Shown here one piece after another: positions 33,425 to 47,300 of a stretch of DNA of 60,000 nucleotides. Position 1 is the stretch's first letter. Each line of letters opens with the position of its first letter. The notes beneath the pieces were generated by a model, which saw only the letters and a list, made by a program, of their open reading frames with translations, did not search any database and was not told where the DNA came from. Origin of the DNA: Owenia fusiformis. Lineage: Eukaryota; Annelida; Polychaeta; Sabellida; Oweniidae. The stretch is from the NCBI GenBank assembly GCA_903813345.2, contig CAIIXF020000008.1:26770822-26830821 (forward strand), read 5' to 3'. A program made the translations under genes and the position numbers.

Positions 33425-36400
33425 ACATATTGCAATTTGGAACATTCGTGGTCGTTCGTAGCATTAATTAAAATGAAAAAACGTTTAATTAAGTAATTGA
33501 ATATAAAAATTACAATTACCTCATTAACGTCAGCACCAATCCATCGTGCTACTGTATCTAATTAAACTTCATTTGTCCCCTGTTCATCCGTAACTATTCC
33601 AACAATTAACGCATCGAATAGGCTTCAAATAGGATAGTTACGGAAAAAGAATTGTAAAATCCTAATGTAGCAACTCAGTCTGACACCTAGTTCATTTTCC
33701 CCTGAATTTCAACAAACATTATCCATGAATCAAAAGGAAACTGGAACCTATAGTTTATATATGTTAAATTGGTAGGTCCGATCTGTTTCACGCACGTTGA
33801 ATTGCATGTGTTATGTCTTGGACTCGACAATACAACAATTTAATAGTCTATAGCAGTAAGCTAAATTCATTATAGGAAAGATTAACCAGGATTATGGGGA
33901 TATTAACCTCTCTCGGTAAACGCGACTTGATGTAGAAGTTCGATCAAATGGGTTCAAAATCTAGGATCGCTGTTTCGGTACGGAGGGTTCAAAGAGCCAT
34001 TTTCCGTCAGTGCAGGACTTGAACCATGAACTGTCCAATTGTAATTATTAGCTGTATACTGTACTGTAACCCTCAGACGTGGGAACATGTAACACTACCT
34101 GCTTATGTAACACATTAGTATTACAGGGCCCTAACGACCGTAACCCAGATTTTAAGAAAATGCGATTGAGGTTTTTTTGAAACAGATACGTTTTGATCTT
34201 TTGGTGTCGTGTATCAACAGATTGGGAATAATAAGATATTATAGCCGAAAAACGTCAAATATGCTGTTTTGAGTATTTTGTTTCTGCGCCCTTTTTAAAG
34301 TTTAAAGATAAAGTCCTTAATTGCCATCCTTCGAACACAGCAGGCGTTCCAATAAAACTAATTTTGACATAGTTCACATTTTATTCATGTTAAGTTGGTT
34401 TAATATTTCGTAATATTAGAGTTCATTAATTAAATCAATGATTTTGACATTACGAAACCAATTTTATAAAATCATCAGTAAACTTCGAAAGTTACAGTTT
34501 GATAGCATGTGAACATCTGAGAAATGCTTCATCACATCAAATCGTCTTTGAAATCATTTCTCCTCTCCACCTACATCTAATATCAAATATCATGTCATGG
34601 TTCATTTTGTTCATGTTTCATTGCTAATCTAGTGATCCTTATCATCCAAGAATGTGCTCTATATACTACAATGTAATATGTAATGTGGTGTCAACTGCAC
34701 AGTATACGCCCAGCGTCTTGTGCAAACCTTGTTATTCAAATTGTAATAATTATAATATGAAAATAAATATAACATAACATAACATATATTTTGATGATGT
34801 TTATAAAATAGAATTCCTTTCCATTTGATTGGACAATTGAAACTAAATTTTTGAATAAAATACTTGACATTCCCTTCTGTCCCTTTTGTATTGTACATTT
34901 GAGTCATTTTCTATAAGCGTCCGAATTGGCCTTTGAATATGACATTTTCATACTAAAGCTGTAAATTGTAGGGTACCTCTCAGACGTCAAAGCATTTGGG
35001 ACTGGCTAATCGATGTAAACCGCTCAATATACATGTACGTACAGGAATAGGTATCGCAATTATGTGAACAATAGTTCTATTCATTATTCAGATTGTAATT
35101 TATTGATTACTGGTAAAAGAACCATCCATCAAGCAGCAAAAAAATTATGTAAATAATTGAAATGTATGATGACAATCGACATTGCTGGTGGATATAATAG
35201 GAAAGGGGGGATGCTATTGGCCGCCATCCACTATAAATAAAACCGTTAACCCGTACCGGTCCAGCTTTTGACCCGTACCGGTCAATTTTCGTTAGCTGCG
35301 TATACCAAGGGTGTATATATGGGTTGGCGTGTGACAACACAATGATTTACAGTGGGAGGGTTACAGCGCCCCAATCTGGGGCCCATATCTCCCTTTAACT
35401 GTACCTCATACCTCAAGGCTTAAACCCGCATGTCTGATCCTGATCCCCCATCTTTCTCCATGCTCTTCAAATAATTGTATATCAGCATACACTACCTTAT
35501 GATCGATTAGGTCTATTTTGATTCCAAATTATATTTGCAATTATGTCTAGCAAGCAATGTCTTGTGGTTTTGTTAATAACATCTTCGGTTTCGAACGTGA
35601 TTGAAGAGCAAACCAGTTTGTGTTATTCAAGGAATTATTATGATGACCATGGGCTCTAATTGAAAGCCCATGTGATGACCCAGCATTTTGATTGCATTCG
35701 AATAAGGAACGTCATTTCGGAATTAATAAGGCAACTGCAGATAAAATGTCACCACCTGGTTGCACAGATTAAGTGAAAACATATGCAAGTGTAAGCCATT
35801 TAATTAGTTGCCATGGTAAACACAATACTGATGAAAGCACCACGCCTGTATGTTATTATTATTTTTTTATATTACAATACTCGTATTTATTCAAACATGA
35901 TATAGAGCTGGTCTCAGTATAGATGTACATTTTAAGATTGTTCATTTATTTTCACACCACCTCCATTCATTCATCCATTTTTGACAGTCATTTTAAATCG
36001 AATCTCATCAACGATGTATGATCATTGCATGTGTTCAAGCATGGGCTTCGAAAGCCCATGGTTCAAGTTTCCATAGTCCAATGGACCATTGTCATGATTT
36101 GATATATATTATAAAATCGGAACACAGTCTTTATATCAATTGTATGAATTTCTAATAACATTAATTTTTTAAGTTATAGCTCATTTTTTCCTTAAATCAT
36201 CGTGTCGTTTAGTTCACAAATTCGTTGCTATGGAAACAGATATAACCGCAAATGTATTGTAAAATGTACACTTCTAATGCCTCGGTCACATTTGATCTAA
36301 GCAATCATACGGGGGTTGTAGCCTCCCGAAATCGAGAGAAATATGCAGCATAAATTATAAAATATAGGGATGAGCAGTACGATGAAGATTTTCTATATCG

Positions 36401-37795
36401 ACACCTGCCGTAGAGCAAACGTGACTGAGGCTTAAATTACACTGATGACAGAAATGAAAAAATACACTCCCACTTATAGCATCACATTTCATAGAAAAAC
36501 ATACAAACAAGAATACAATAAGTTATTTGCAGAAATAGTCAGTGTTCGTGGGTTTTATCTTACACATGATCATATTAACTACACCCTCTCTTTTAAGTTT
36601 GGAAAACTCTACCTTAAACCACTACTTATCGTTAATTCTTGTTTTACAATCTCTGTTTCCAATGATGTGTTCTACAATATATCAGAAAGAATGTTGCTGT
36701 TTGATTGAAAATTGAAATATCTGAGGATGACAGTACATTCATCCTCCGAACGCAGGTGTCCAGACATCACCAAATAGAACGAAGTGGATGATGCCTTGAA
36801 CCGTGCGTTTGGAGAATGCAGTACATTATATTCCTTATCACAATCATTATATTGTTGAATACAACACATATAACAGATTTCAATAGATAGAGGAGTCGAC
36901 ATTACAGACAAAAGACGAGAATCTTGGGTAAGGGAGAGTATTGATTAAATGGGGTTTGTATGTACCAATTAGTAATTGACAAGATGATACCTTACACAGG
37001 AAATATGTTATAGCATATCGAATATAACAGGTATTACAAAATTATTTAATCAAGAATATGCTAGTAAACAAGCTTTATCCTCCAGGTATATCTGAATCCA
37101 TGATACTGTCCCTTCAGTCACTTTATAAATAAAAAAATGAAAACTTACCCTCCCTTTTCTTTGATATGTTGATGAAATTATAAACTAGTGAAAATGGACT
37201 GTTCTCTCCATATGCCGAGTCGAATACACCAAGTATATTCAACAATCAAAAATGTTTACCAAAAATGTATACGTCAAAAGGTGTAAGGTCATATACAGTA
37301 TCTGAAGATTACAAATGCATAGTTTAAATAGAAACCTCAATAATCCATTCAACTTGAATAAAACACTGTTCGATACAAAGCAATTCCCAATGAACAAAAC
37401 ACGTTTCCAAAAGATTCTTTTTTCAATATTCCTGGTGATTTTTTTTGTGTAGCCATTTTGGAATAATGGGACAGAATTTCAAAGAATTTATGTAACAAGA
37501 ATTATGAGATGACAGCGAAAATGCCATTTTTGGGTAGTTCTCGAAAAATAAATTACATACACTATTTTAAGGGGTACAAAAAGTACAAGTAACAGATTCA
37601 GATATATTTCTCTGGAGTTCATTTTCTAGGACTCAATTAATCAATTCCAGAAAACAAATGACGGAATGAATAATTTATGCACATCAATAGAACCTTACCA
37701 TTTGATTATTCATAAGTTCGATATTTTCTATTCAATCTGTTGATTACCAGACATATTTCCTTACTCATTTCACATGGTGTTACATGCGACATAAT
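33425..37795. other. 4.4-kb intergenic stretch without recognisable genes
   Basis: No exon with plausible splice sites or protein similarity was seen on either strand. Short hairpins occur: gggctctaattgaaagccca near 35650 and gggcttcgaaagccca near 36043, possibly ends of a small element of about 450 bp. A single GTCACCACC-family fragment (aaaatgtcaccacctggttg) lies at 35743. Confidence 0.4.
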
Positions 37796-37983
37796 TACAG
37801 TAAAACCTGTGTAGAGTGAACACCTATGAATCAACAAACATGTGTTCACTCTTGGGACTACGTGTTCACTACAAAGAGGGTAATGTATTCATAAGTCAGT
37901 AGAGTATGTGCAGAGGAAGGGTGTCCACTAGGGACAGGTGTTCATGAGAGGGAGAGGTGTTCACGAAGTCAGATTTAACTGTA
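37796..37983. mobile_element. small inverted-repeat element, ACAGTAAAACCTGT family
   Basis: It begins tacagtaaaacctgtgtaga and ends cagatttaactgta, with gtgaacacc and gtgttcact motifs inside in opposed orientation. About 188 bp, non-coding. Confidence 0.6.
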
Positions 37984-39199
37984 TATAACGTTGCATTGAT
38001 ATTCTGGTATCTATGGTGAAAAGTATCACATTTACAGTGTACTTCTATTAAGAGGTCATTTAATAGTAGAATCAATGAAAACCACACTTTCTTGCACCAA
38101 TCAATGGTTCTGCAAACACCATTTAAGAGTACTGAGCACAGTGCTGTATGGCTGTTTTAACAACACTGTTTTTGGTAATGGTACTCATCAGCCCTAAAGC
38201 AGCTCTGTTTGAACAACAGTTTGAACACTGTTCCGAGATGTCCATTATGAGGAGACCAACATATAAAAACAAATTAATTACCAGATGTCTACAACAAGGT
38301 CTCATACTTACAACACAAAATGTTGATATATCCATTCCTATATTCCCTCTTTTTTCTTGACTATTGTGTATAATTAGAGCGCCATCTTTCTTCAGCACAA
38401 TAGCCTACATGTATTTCGTCATCTTAAGATTTCAATACCGATATGCCTTTTTAAAGGGAGTAGAAGGGATCAAAATGAGTTTCGAAAATATTGCTTCCAA
38501 CATTTCACATTCTATTCCTTCTAATTCCTTTAATAGACTAGATGCTCTATATAGTTGAATGCCCATGATGCCAGTCGAAAATATTCTTGATATTTTCAGA
38601 TTTTATTTAAAAACATGACAAATAAAAGGGCTATAATATTTGAAATCTAATGACATCTATACACAACATGTTTTAGAAATTGTTAATCAATTTTGGAAAT
38701 CAATTTTTAAAAATATGATTTCTAAGATTTACACAAAATTATCTCTAGAATCATTCATCACTGTGTCATTGACCATGTTTGGGATATAAAAACTGAATAC
38801 ATTTTGTGAATTTATTTTACATGTATAGCAATTATATGTACAAAACTTATAGTGATATAAAAAGATATTGCATACAAAAAGGTAATGTGGCCCTTTTGCA
38901 TTTTTCTCAATGCACTGTACATTTATATTACATAAATAATCAGAATATTTGAACAATAAAAAAGTTTGGCACGGCCATTTTTGCCACGTGATATTACTAT
39001 CATATCATCCTATATTTGTCCTGCTATATCAGTCTATTGGTGTTCAATAAGTACTGATAAAAAGTCATAAAAGTATTTTAGTTCTTCTATATTGCATTCT
39101 CATTCAACATTGCAATATAACCAAGAGTTATAACTCAATGCAAGCCTGCCATTTTTGACAGGTCTGCATCTAAAATTGTTCATAAGAGTGCATTATGTA
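37984..39199. other. non-coding intergenic stretch
   Basis: AT-rich DNA between two inverted-repeat elements. I see no gene, RNA or clear repeat in it. Confidence 0.4.
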
Positions 39200-40051
39200 T
39201 ACAGTAGAACCTGTGTAAGTGGAACACCCTCCGTTCTGCCAAAAAGCGTTCCACTTAGGAGGTGTTCAACTTACGGAGGTTTTTGGTTCGCGGGGATTTA
39301 ACGAACATACAAGATTAAATATAGAGTTGATGTGTATCACTGAAAATAAGATTTTCCGATCATTGCAATGCAGCTATATAGCCTTAATTATCCATTTGTT
39401 TTACTCAAAAATGTATCTGACATTCTTAATCCTCCTCATTCTGCCAAAAATGTTTTCTGACATTCTCAATCCTCCTCATTCTGCCAGTCTCAGACACTAA
39501 GATAAAGAAATTAAGTTTTAAAGACTTGTTCCTAATGCTAATAATTCATTTGTTTTTTAACTGACACTCTTAAGCTTACTTATTAAGTATGAAACAAACA
39601 GCAAGAGGTAAGAGGCAAGAGCATCACCTGTCCATCTCTTAATCCAATTTGCTGAAAGATAATCTTATGAAATTCTAATTTGCTAGTTATCAAATTAATT
39701 AGTGGTAGCATCACATGTTCATCTCTACAGGAGGTTAGTCCAATTGACTATATGGTAATCCATTAAAATCCTAATTTGCCAATTATCACGTTATTACCTG
39801 TTTTCATACCCAGGCATCACTGTTGGAGGTTAATTTTGTATCACTATTGAAATTTATGGAAAATTGACTGTTCCACTTAGCAGGTTAATTTTTCAATATG
39901 GGGTGTTCACTGTTCAAGTTTGGAGGTGTTCCACTTACAGAGGTTCAATTAACATTGAGTCAATGGGTTTTTAGAACGGGACTTTGAAAAAGCGTTCCAC
40001 TTGTGAGGTGTTCCACTTATGGAGATGTTCCACTTAGCAGGTTCTACTGTA
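39200..40051. mobile_element. 852-bp inverted-repeat element, ACAGTAGAACCTG type
   Basis: The left end tacagtagaacctg and right end caggttctactgta are perfect inverted copies. Subterminal motifs such as gttccacttaggaggtgttc and their variants recur near both ends (39250 and 39995-40035). It is longer than its relatives but has no transposase. It lies downstream of the DEX1-like gene stop. Confidence 0.7.
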
Positions 40052-40330
40052 CTTTAACTTTATTGAAAAAACTCCACAGAAAAACACTTTCATGTGTGTA
40101 GTGCTATATATATGAATAGTATGCACCCAGGGGAACTAGAATGAAGCGAAGCAAAAACGAGTCTTCGGAAAAGGTGGAGATTGGTCTGGGTCCCACAAAA
40201 ATGTTGAAGTTTGGTTGTACTTGAAGTGATCTGTCACAACCATCTGGTACGCTTGTACATACCAGGTGCTACGTCCATGACTTTCTTCAGTACTTATTGA
40301 CTAACACATATATATATGATGTACCAAAAA

Positions 40331-41338
40331 GCATATTAGGTGTGTCACCTAGGTGTGACAGAAATCCATATTAGGTGTGTCACGTAGAGTGACTGGACAT
40401 GGTTGTAGGTAACAGGTCTATAAATGGGTAGCCATATATGTGGGGTGACAGAAATCCATATTAGGTGAGTCACCTAGAGTGACTGGACATGATTGTAGGT
40501 AACCGGTCTATAAATGGGTAGCCATATATGTGGGGTGACAGAAATCCATATTAGGTGAGTCACCTAGAGTGACTGGACATGATTGTAGGTAACCGGTCTA
40601 TAAATGGGTAGCCATATATGTGGGGTGACAGAAATCCATATTAGGTGAGTCACCTAGAGTGACTGGACATGATTGTAGGTAACCGGTCTATAAATGGGTA
40701 GCCATATATGTGGGGTGACAGAAATCCATATTAGGTGAGTCACCTAGAGTGACTGGACATGATTGTAGGTAACCAGTCTATAAATGGGTAGCCATATATG
40801 TGAGGTGCCAGAAATCCATATTAGGTGTGTCACCTAGAGCGATTGGACATGATTGTAGGTAACCGGTCTATAAATGGGTAGCCATATATGTGAGGTGCCA
40901 GAAATCCATATTAGGTGTGTCTCCTAGAGTGACTTGACATGGTTGTAGGTAACCGGTCTATAAATGGGTAGCCATATATGTGAGGTGCCAGAAATCCATA
41001 TTAGGTGTGTCTCCTAGAGTGACTTGACATGGTTGTAGGTAACCGGTCTATAAATGGGTAGCCATATATGTGAGGTGCCAGAAATCCATATTAGGTGTGT
41101 CTCCTAGAGTGACTGGACATGATTGTAGGTAACCGGTCTATAAATGGGTAGCCATATATGTGGGGTGACAGAAATCCATATTAGGTGTATCACCTAGAGC
41201 GATTGGATGTGATTGTAGGTAACAGGTCAATAGATGGGTAGCCATATATGTGAGGTGCCAGAAATCCATATTAGGTGTGTCACCTAGAGCGATTTGATGT
41301 GATTGTAGGTAACAGGTCAATAGATGGGTAGCCATATA
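40331..41338. repeat. minisatellite, 90-bp unit, about 11 copies
   Basis: The unit starts near gaaatccatattaggtg and contains tcacctagagtgactggaca, tgattgtaggtaaccggtc and atgggtagccatatatg. Copies begin at 40361, 40451, 40541, 40631, 40721, 40811, 40901, 40991, 41081, 41171 and 41261. The unit is exactly 30 codons long. The rightmost unit overlaps the 3' end of the DEX1-like coding sequence. Confidence 0.95.
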
Positions 41339-44300
41339 GGATCAGCAATATTGATGCTGTGGCTACAAAAGGGAATGTTAGAATCCATTGGAGGTCTCTT
41401 AGTATCACAAGATTCAATCTGAAAGATAACATTATACACTGTATTGTATGGTAAATTGTAAAATAACATGACACTTTATGGTAAATTGTGAAACAACACT
41501 ACACAGTATGCTGTATTATATTGTAAAATAAGATTACACTGTATATTGTAAAATAACATGAAAATTGAAAATAACATTATACACTGTATGGAACATTGTA
41601 AAATAACATTAAAATATTTGGTACATTGTACAATAACATTACACAATATGATAAATATATGAAATAAAATAATGTTACACAACATAAATAACACAATACA
41701 TAACATTAAATACAATATGATGCATTATAAAATAATTCAACACTTTATGGAACATTGTAAAATTACATTTTCAAAAATTATTTCCAATGTAGCTAACCTA
41801 CCCTATAGCAAATGAATCTACGAACACCTGGCCGTGCTTGTTTGTCATTATGACAGAAATGTCCCCTGCTACAGGCCTGTCAGGGGTGGGCACATCCAGG
41901 GTGTAATGTCCCGTAGTCTCATAGACAGCTTCAGCCAGCAGGAGGCGACCCATGTAAATCTAAAGATTTATATCATGGTTACGAAACTTGTATAATACAG
42001 GGCACTGTAGGCCAAAATATATTATTACCACCTTGCCGGGCCAGTTCTAGGGGTTTTAGTGCTAGTTTAGAAGGCGTTTATTTTACTATATCGACCTGAG
42101 AAATGTGTGACGTCATAGTGGTGGTCCATATGGACCGGTCTAGAATATATTCTGGACCGGCAATTTTCCCCGGGAAATTAGATATCGTTCAATGCGTAAG
42201 ATTTTCTTGCTGTTTCAGTCCTGGTCGTTAACGGTGGTAATAATACTAATAACGTCATTTCTGCGAGCGATATAGTGAAATATTGGACCTTGGGCCTTCG
42301 TCCCTTGGTCCAATATTTCACTATATCGCCCTTAGAAATGATGTTATTGTACTATTGGAACATTTTTTCAATTGATTTTAGCATTTTTATTTCCCCCTGG
42401 AATTTTTCAAAAAGTGAACTCCTGGCTATGGGCCTGTATAGCATGTATTGTTGAAAATGCACTTTTTAAAATTTCACTAAAAATACTTATTGACATTCAT
42501 TTTGATTCACATTGGAAAGGTTTAACCATTCCAATGGTCTCCTATGTGATATTGGATGCTCAAGCTCTTTATACTCTACTGCTAGCAATAGTGATCATTG
42601 ATTGCCATATTTGGGGTCATCCTTGTATATGGTATACATGGATATGACATTTAGCTTTAACCATGCGAGATTAACAGGGGATGAAATGCATCATTTTCCT
42701 TGATTAATGAGAATGAAGTCGTTTACCTTGACTTTGTATGGTGCAGATGTTCTACTTGCCAGACTGTCTCTGATCTCAAATGCTACTGGGAAATATGTCC
42801 CTGATATGTGACTCATCTCATGCTTAAAGTCTGTGCAGTACAAACCTACCTGCAATGAGACAAATATTCATATTATCCATTTGGTTCTGTAATGAAAGTA
42901 TAACAAGGCTTTAACATGCAAAATGTCACCACCTAACATTTGTTACACACCCAAATGCCACTTGCCCTTGTCACAAGAAATGGTAACCATACCAATATGT
43001 CACCAGTTTTGGTGGTGACATAAAAACATACAAGATGTCACAAGGTCAATAATATTTCTATCACAGAGAGTCAATGCCTAAATAGACAAGCACCTGGATT
43101 TTGTATTTAAAGACTTCCAAACTCTGAATAATTACTAATAGCAGTGGAATGTCATTTTTGTTCAAAAGACAAGATGCAAGTAGAAATAATCTTGATTTAT
43201 GTTAAATATAAAATATTCAAAATTCTGTCAAAGCGATGTCATATTTGAAATTTACATGTAAAAGTTTTAGATTGTTTATCAACTTTGAAAAAGAATGTCG
43301 ACAATGTTGCACTCGTAGTACACTTCACTCAGAAACAGAAAGTCTTACTGATATTTTCAATTCAATTACCATTATATTCCAATTTGAAATTGATATCTAA
43401 TTTACCTTTCCATCAGTATAAGTGAAATCATTGTGAGATCTCACATGGCTCACATCATTGACATATCCCTCTTCTTCTTCTAAGGGGTCTCTTTTGTTTG
43501 ACGTTCTCATACACATAATGGCCCCATCCATGGTAAATACCAAGAGTTCTTGCCCATATACATCCTTGACTAGATCAACAGCTTGTATTGCTACTAAAGA
43601 ACGCTCTTTAAGGTTGAACGATTTCTTGCACTTTGTATCCCCAGAGAGGAAGGTCAATTGACCATTGTCTCCTAGCACCACCTATAATTAAGAGTTTTGT
43701 TATTTTATATAATACATGTATATCAGCACGTAATTATATTAATTTATATCGATGTGTTATAGTGCCTCGTAGTTTAGTATGAGAAAAGAGTAACAGGTCA
43801 CTAGTATAAATTCACCATTAAGCTTCTTTCATATTTTTTCTCATTTTGTAAATTCCTGATTTTTCTATTGAAAGAGCTTTTCTATTGAAAAAACCAATAG
43901 TATACAATATGACAAATGGGCTTTTCAAGACCTTTAAGTTTTATAGTTTACCCTATTCAACCATCAGAACAATTCAACTTCTCAAGGTGAATGTCAAAAA
44001 GTTTCACTGACTTCAAGAAACTTCCTTTAGTCTCTATCATAGTTTTGTAAAGGTACTGTGCTCCTGTCTTACCATATCAAGGGCTGTGTTTGGTCTGGCA
44101 TCCTCTCTTACTCTTGTGACAAGAGGCATACCTGCTACTGGGCTACCAACACTCAGGGGAAATCCTGTCAATATTTGCCCTGTTACAGCATCTATACTCC
44201 AAAGTTTCCTGGAATAATATCATTAGCTTATTACAAGGACGTTAAGATGACAAAATGTCACCAAGTTTCAATTTGTTATCACCTCTGTGGTTATATAACA

Positions 44301-47300
44301 AGTATAGGTTATCATAAATCAAGGTAGTACTTTTATTGACATCTTAAAAGTGTCTGAGTGTTCAATGTTTAAGCAACTGCGAAATTAAAACGTACCCATC
44401 ATTAGTTGCTACGACAACATCTAGGTGGGCATCATTATTCACATTTGCTATCTGTGAGCCTGCCGATGATGTTCCAGATATCTTGGCCTCCCAAATGGTT
44501 GCTCCAGTTGTATCAATACATCTGATAGTGCCACTTGTGTCAATGGCAATGATATGGAGGTGCCCTTCAGACCTGACATCTGCTACTGTAACCTAGGAGA
44601 CGGATTAAAATATTAATACAAGTGGTCTAAAGTACTTGTACATGTACATGCAGAGTAAATTACTGGCAGATCATTTTACATATCATACTTATCATGCATA
44701 TGTTTATGCATGGTGTGATATTTATATAATTTTATGTAAATTATTTTCATCAGTAAAGCCCTAGTATCTGGCCGGCCAGTCTATTTTTTCTCCAATATCA
44801 TGTGTATAGAATTTTTGATTTACCTGCAGTACCTTCAATTGACCTTTTTCTATATAAATGGAAATATAGGTGGCAGCGTGGGTGTTGTTAGGCCCAGAAT
44901 ACAAAAATGTTAAATTATTGCAAGAGTAACTTAATTTCATGATCTAACAAGTAATTCCATTTGGATCAACTCAAAACACAATTTGAATGTAATTATATGA
45001 AACTATTGACATGTGGATTGTTTTTAACATTAAAATTGTGATCCTTATAAAGGTTTTTCAACATTGTGTCAATGGGGATTTAGCCTAACTTTTTACAGAA
45101 GACCTGAATATCTTTAGAATATGAATAAAGGTAAACAACTGTGCAAAGCAAAGCTGTTTTGAAGAATACACATAGAATTCAAATATGCCATCAAATAGAA
45201 GAAACTGATGGTCTTAATGGTTAAAAATGCAGATTTCCTGAAATCTCATTAAAAACGAGACTTTACCGAAATTTCAAAATCTATATGGAAAAAGGGCCAC
45301 TGTGAAATGAATATTGTCACAATCTGACAATAGAATGTTCATAGACTTGACGTAATGGCACCAAACAGTTTTTCTAAGAAAAGGTATTAAACTACGTAGG
45401 TATATCTGCAATATAATATAGGTATATCTGGATTGCAATAGAATAAAACATAAACATGCCAAAAACATAAGGCAGAGGTTACACTATGAACAATACATGT
45501 ATAAGATGTGAGATATATAGAACCCACCTGGCCATGTATGGGTCCCATGGTTCTAGGGAAGCCCTGTCTCTCTGTGCCCTGAATGTTGAGTACATGTAGC
45601 TGACCAGCTGATGTTCCCACTACTATCTCCAGGTCTCCCCCTGAGCTATCTAGGTCAATGATGGTTGGAGTAAATAATACATAGGCTGGTGACTCTGAGC
45701 TAGCCTGGAATATATAAGGGGCCTATAGTAAAAGCACAATTTATATTTAACAAGACCATTCTCTGAGCGCAGGGCTCCAAAATCTGCTTAAAGGAATATT
45801 CCTTGCTTGACCCTTTTTCTCTTGATATGGTAGCTATAATCATATATATAGTTTCCATAGTTAGCAAAACATGGGGAAATGTTTTAATATGGTCAATATT
45901 GATCATTTAAAAATCTAGTGCTTATTTCCAGTGATCTGCCATCTTTTAAGATTTCTTGCAGGAAGTGATGTCATCAACTCTCAACTTCTATAACCTTGCC
46001 CATAACAGTATAAGAAAGTAGCACAAAATCACTTCTAGACAAGTGATCATTACTTTCTGTGCAAAAATATTTTCAGGACTTGTCAACTTAGAATAAAAGA
46101 AGAGATTTTCAGAAGGATTAAATAAGATACAAAGTTGAAAAAGAATATTTAGCTGGTTTCGTAATTCTTAATAGCTCCTAACCTAATGATATATGCAAAG
46201 TTGAGAGTCGATGACATCACTTCCTGTGTGAAATTTTAAAAGATGGCAGCTTACTGGAATTGAGCATCACATTTCTAAGTGATCAAATTTGACCATATCA
46301 AAACATTTTTTGCGTGTTTTGCTAAACATGGCAAGCATATATATGGTTATAGCTAACATATGAGGAGAGAGATGGTTTGGCAAGGAATATTCCTTTAAGA
46401 GGATGAACCACGACTAACCTTAGAAAGTTCCAGATGTATTGTTTGAATGGTGCTGCCATCTGTTAGGTTGACTATAACTATAGCTCCTACAACATAATTG
46501 TCTAACTCTTCTACAGTTTGAAGACCTAGCTTTTCTTCATATTGCTCTGGGTCTCTGCAAGTAAGACATTTTCAGATGAGCAGACAGGATGCAACCCTAC
46601 AGTGTACATTTAATAAAAATAAATCACAATTGAGAAGATTTTTCAATAACTAGGTAACAGTAGGTAAAATCCTGAAATTCACACAAAAACGATATATTAG
46701 TGAAGTTCAATTTTATTTTATTTTATCATTTTTAACTTTACACATGTGCAACTTTGCACACGAGTGGTTGGTTCCTACAGCTCTGCTCCAGCAAATCTCA
46801 TAGAGTAACGCCAATGAACTTTGCTACATGTAATAGCATATGGACCCACCAATCTCCCATAGGATGCTCAGAGATCATTATAATAATAGGAAGTTTTTTT
46901 CACCTGTAGTCTTCTTTATTGAAATAGAATGACACTGGCACAACCATTTCTTCTAGGCGGCCATCTTGATTGAGATCTACGACAACTGGTGTTGCTAACA
47001 CATGAGGGTCCACAGGTAAAAAGTCATCTGGATTCTGGAAATTGAAGTGGATGTTTAAAAATCTGGTAAATTGGTTAGATTCGGCAGCTCTCTCTTTTAA
47101 AGAAATCAGGAATTATCCATCCTAGTCAAGTGCCAAGTGACCTTGGACAATTTGGTATTCAAATTAGATGCAATAAAAAACATTGGTTTTTATGTCACCA
47201 CCAAAAGTGGCGACATAGTCTTCAGCTTTTTTGTAGATAGTGTTCGGTAGTTTTGGGCCTGGGCATCTGTAACAAATGGCAAGTGGTGGAATTTTGCATC

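Noticed and set aside
41138-41335. Repeat protein frame (MATHLLTCYLQSH...)
   Set aside because: It is an out-of-frame reading of the 90-bp minisatellite; only the DEX1-like frame in the rightmost unit is supported by splicing phase.
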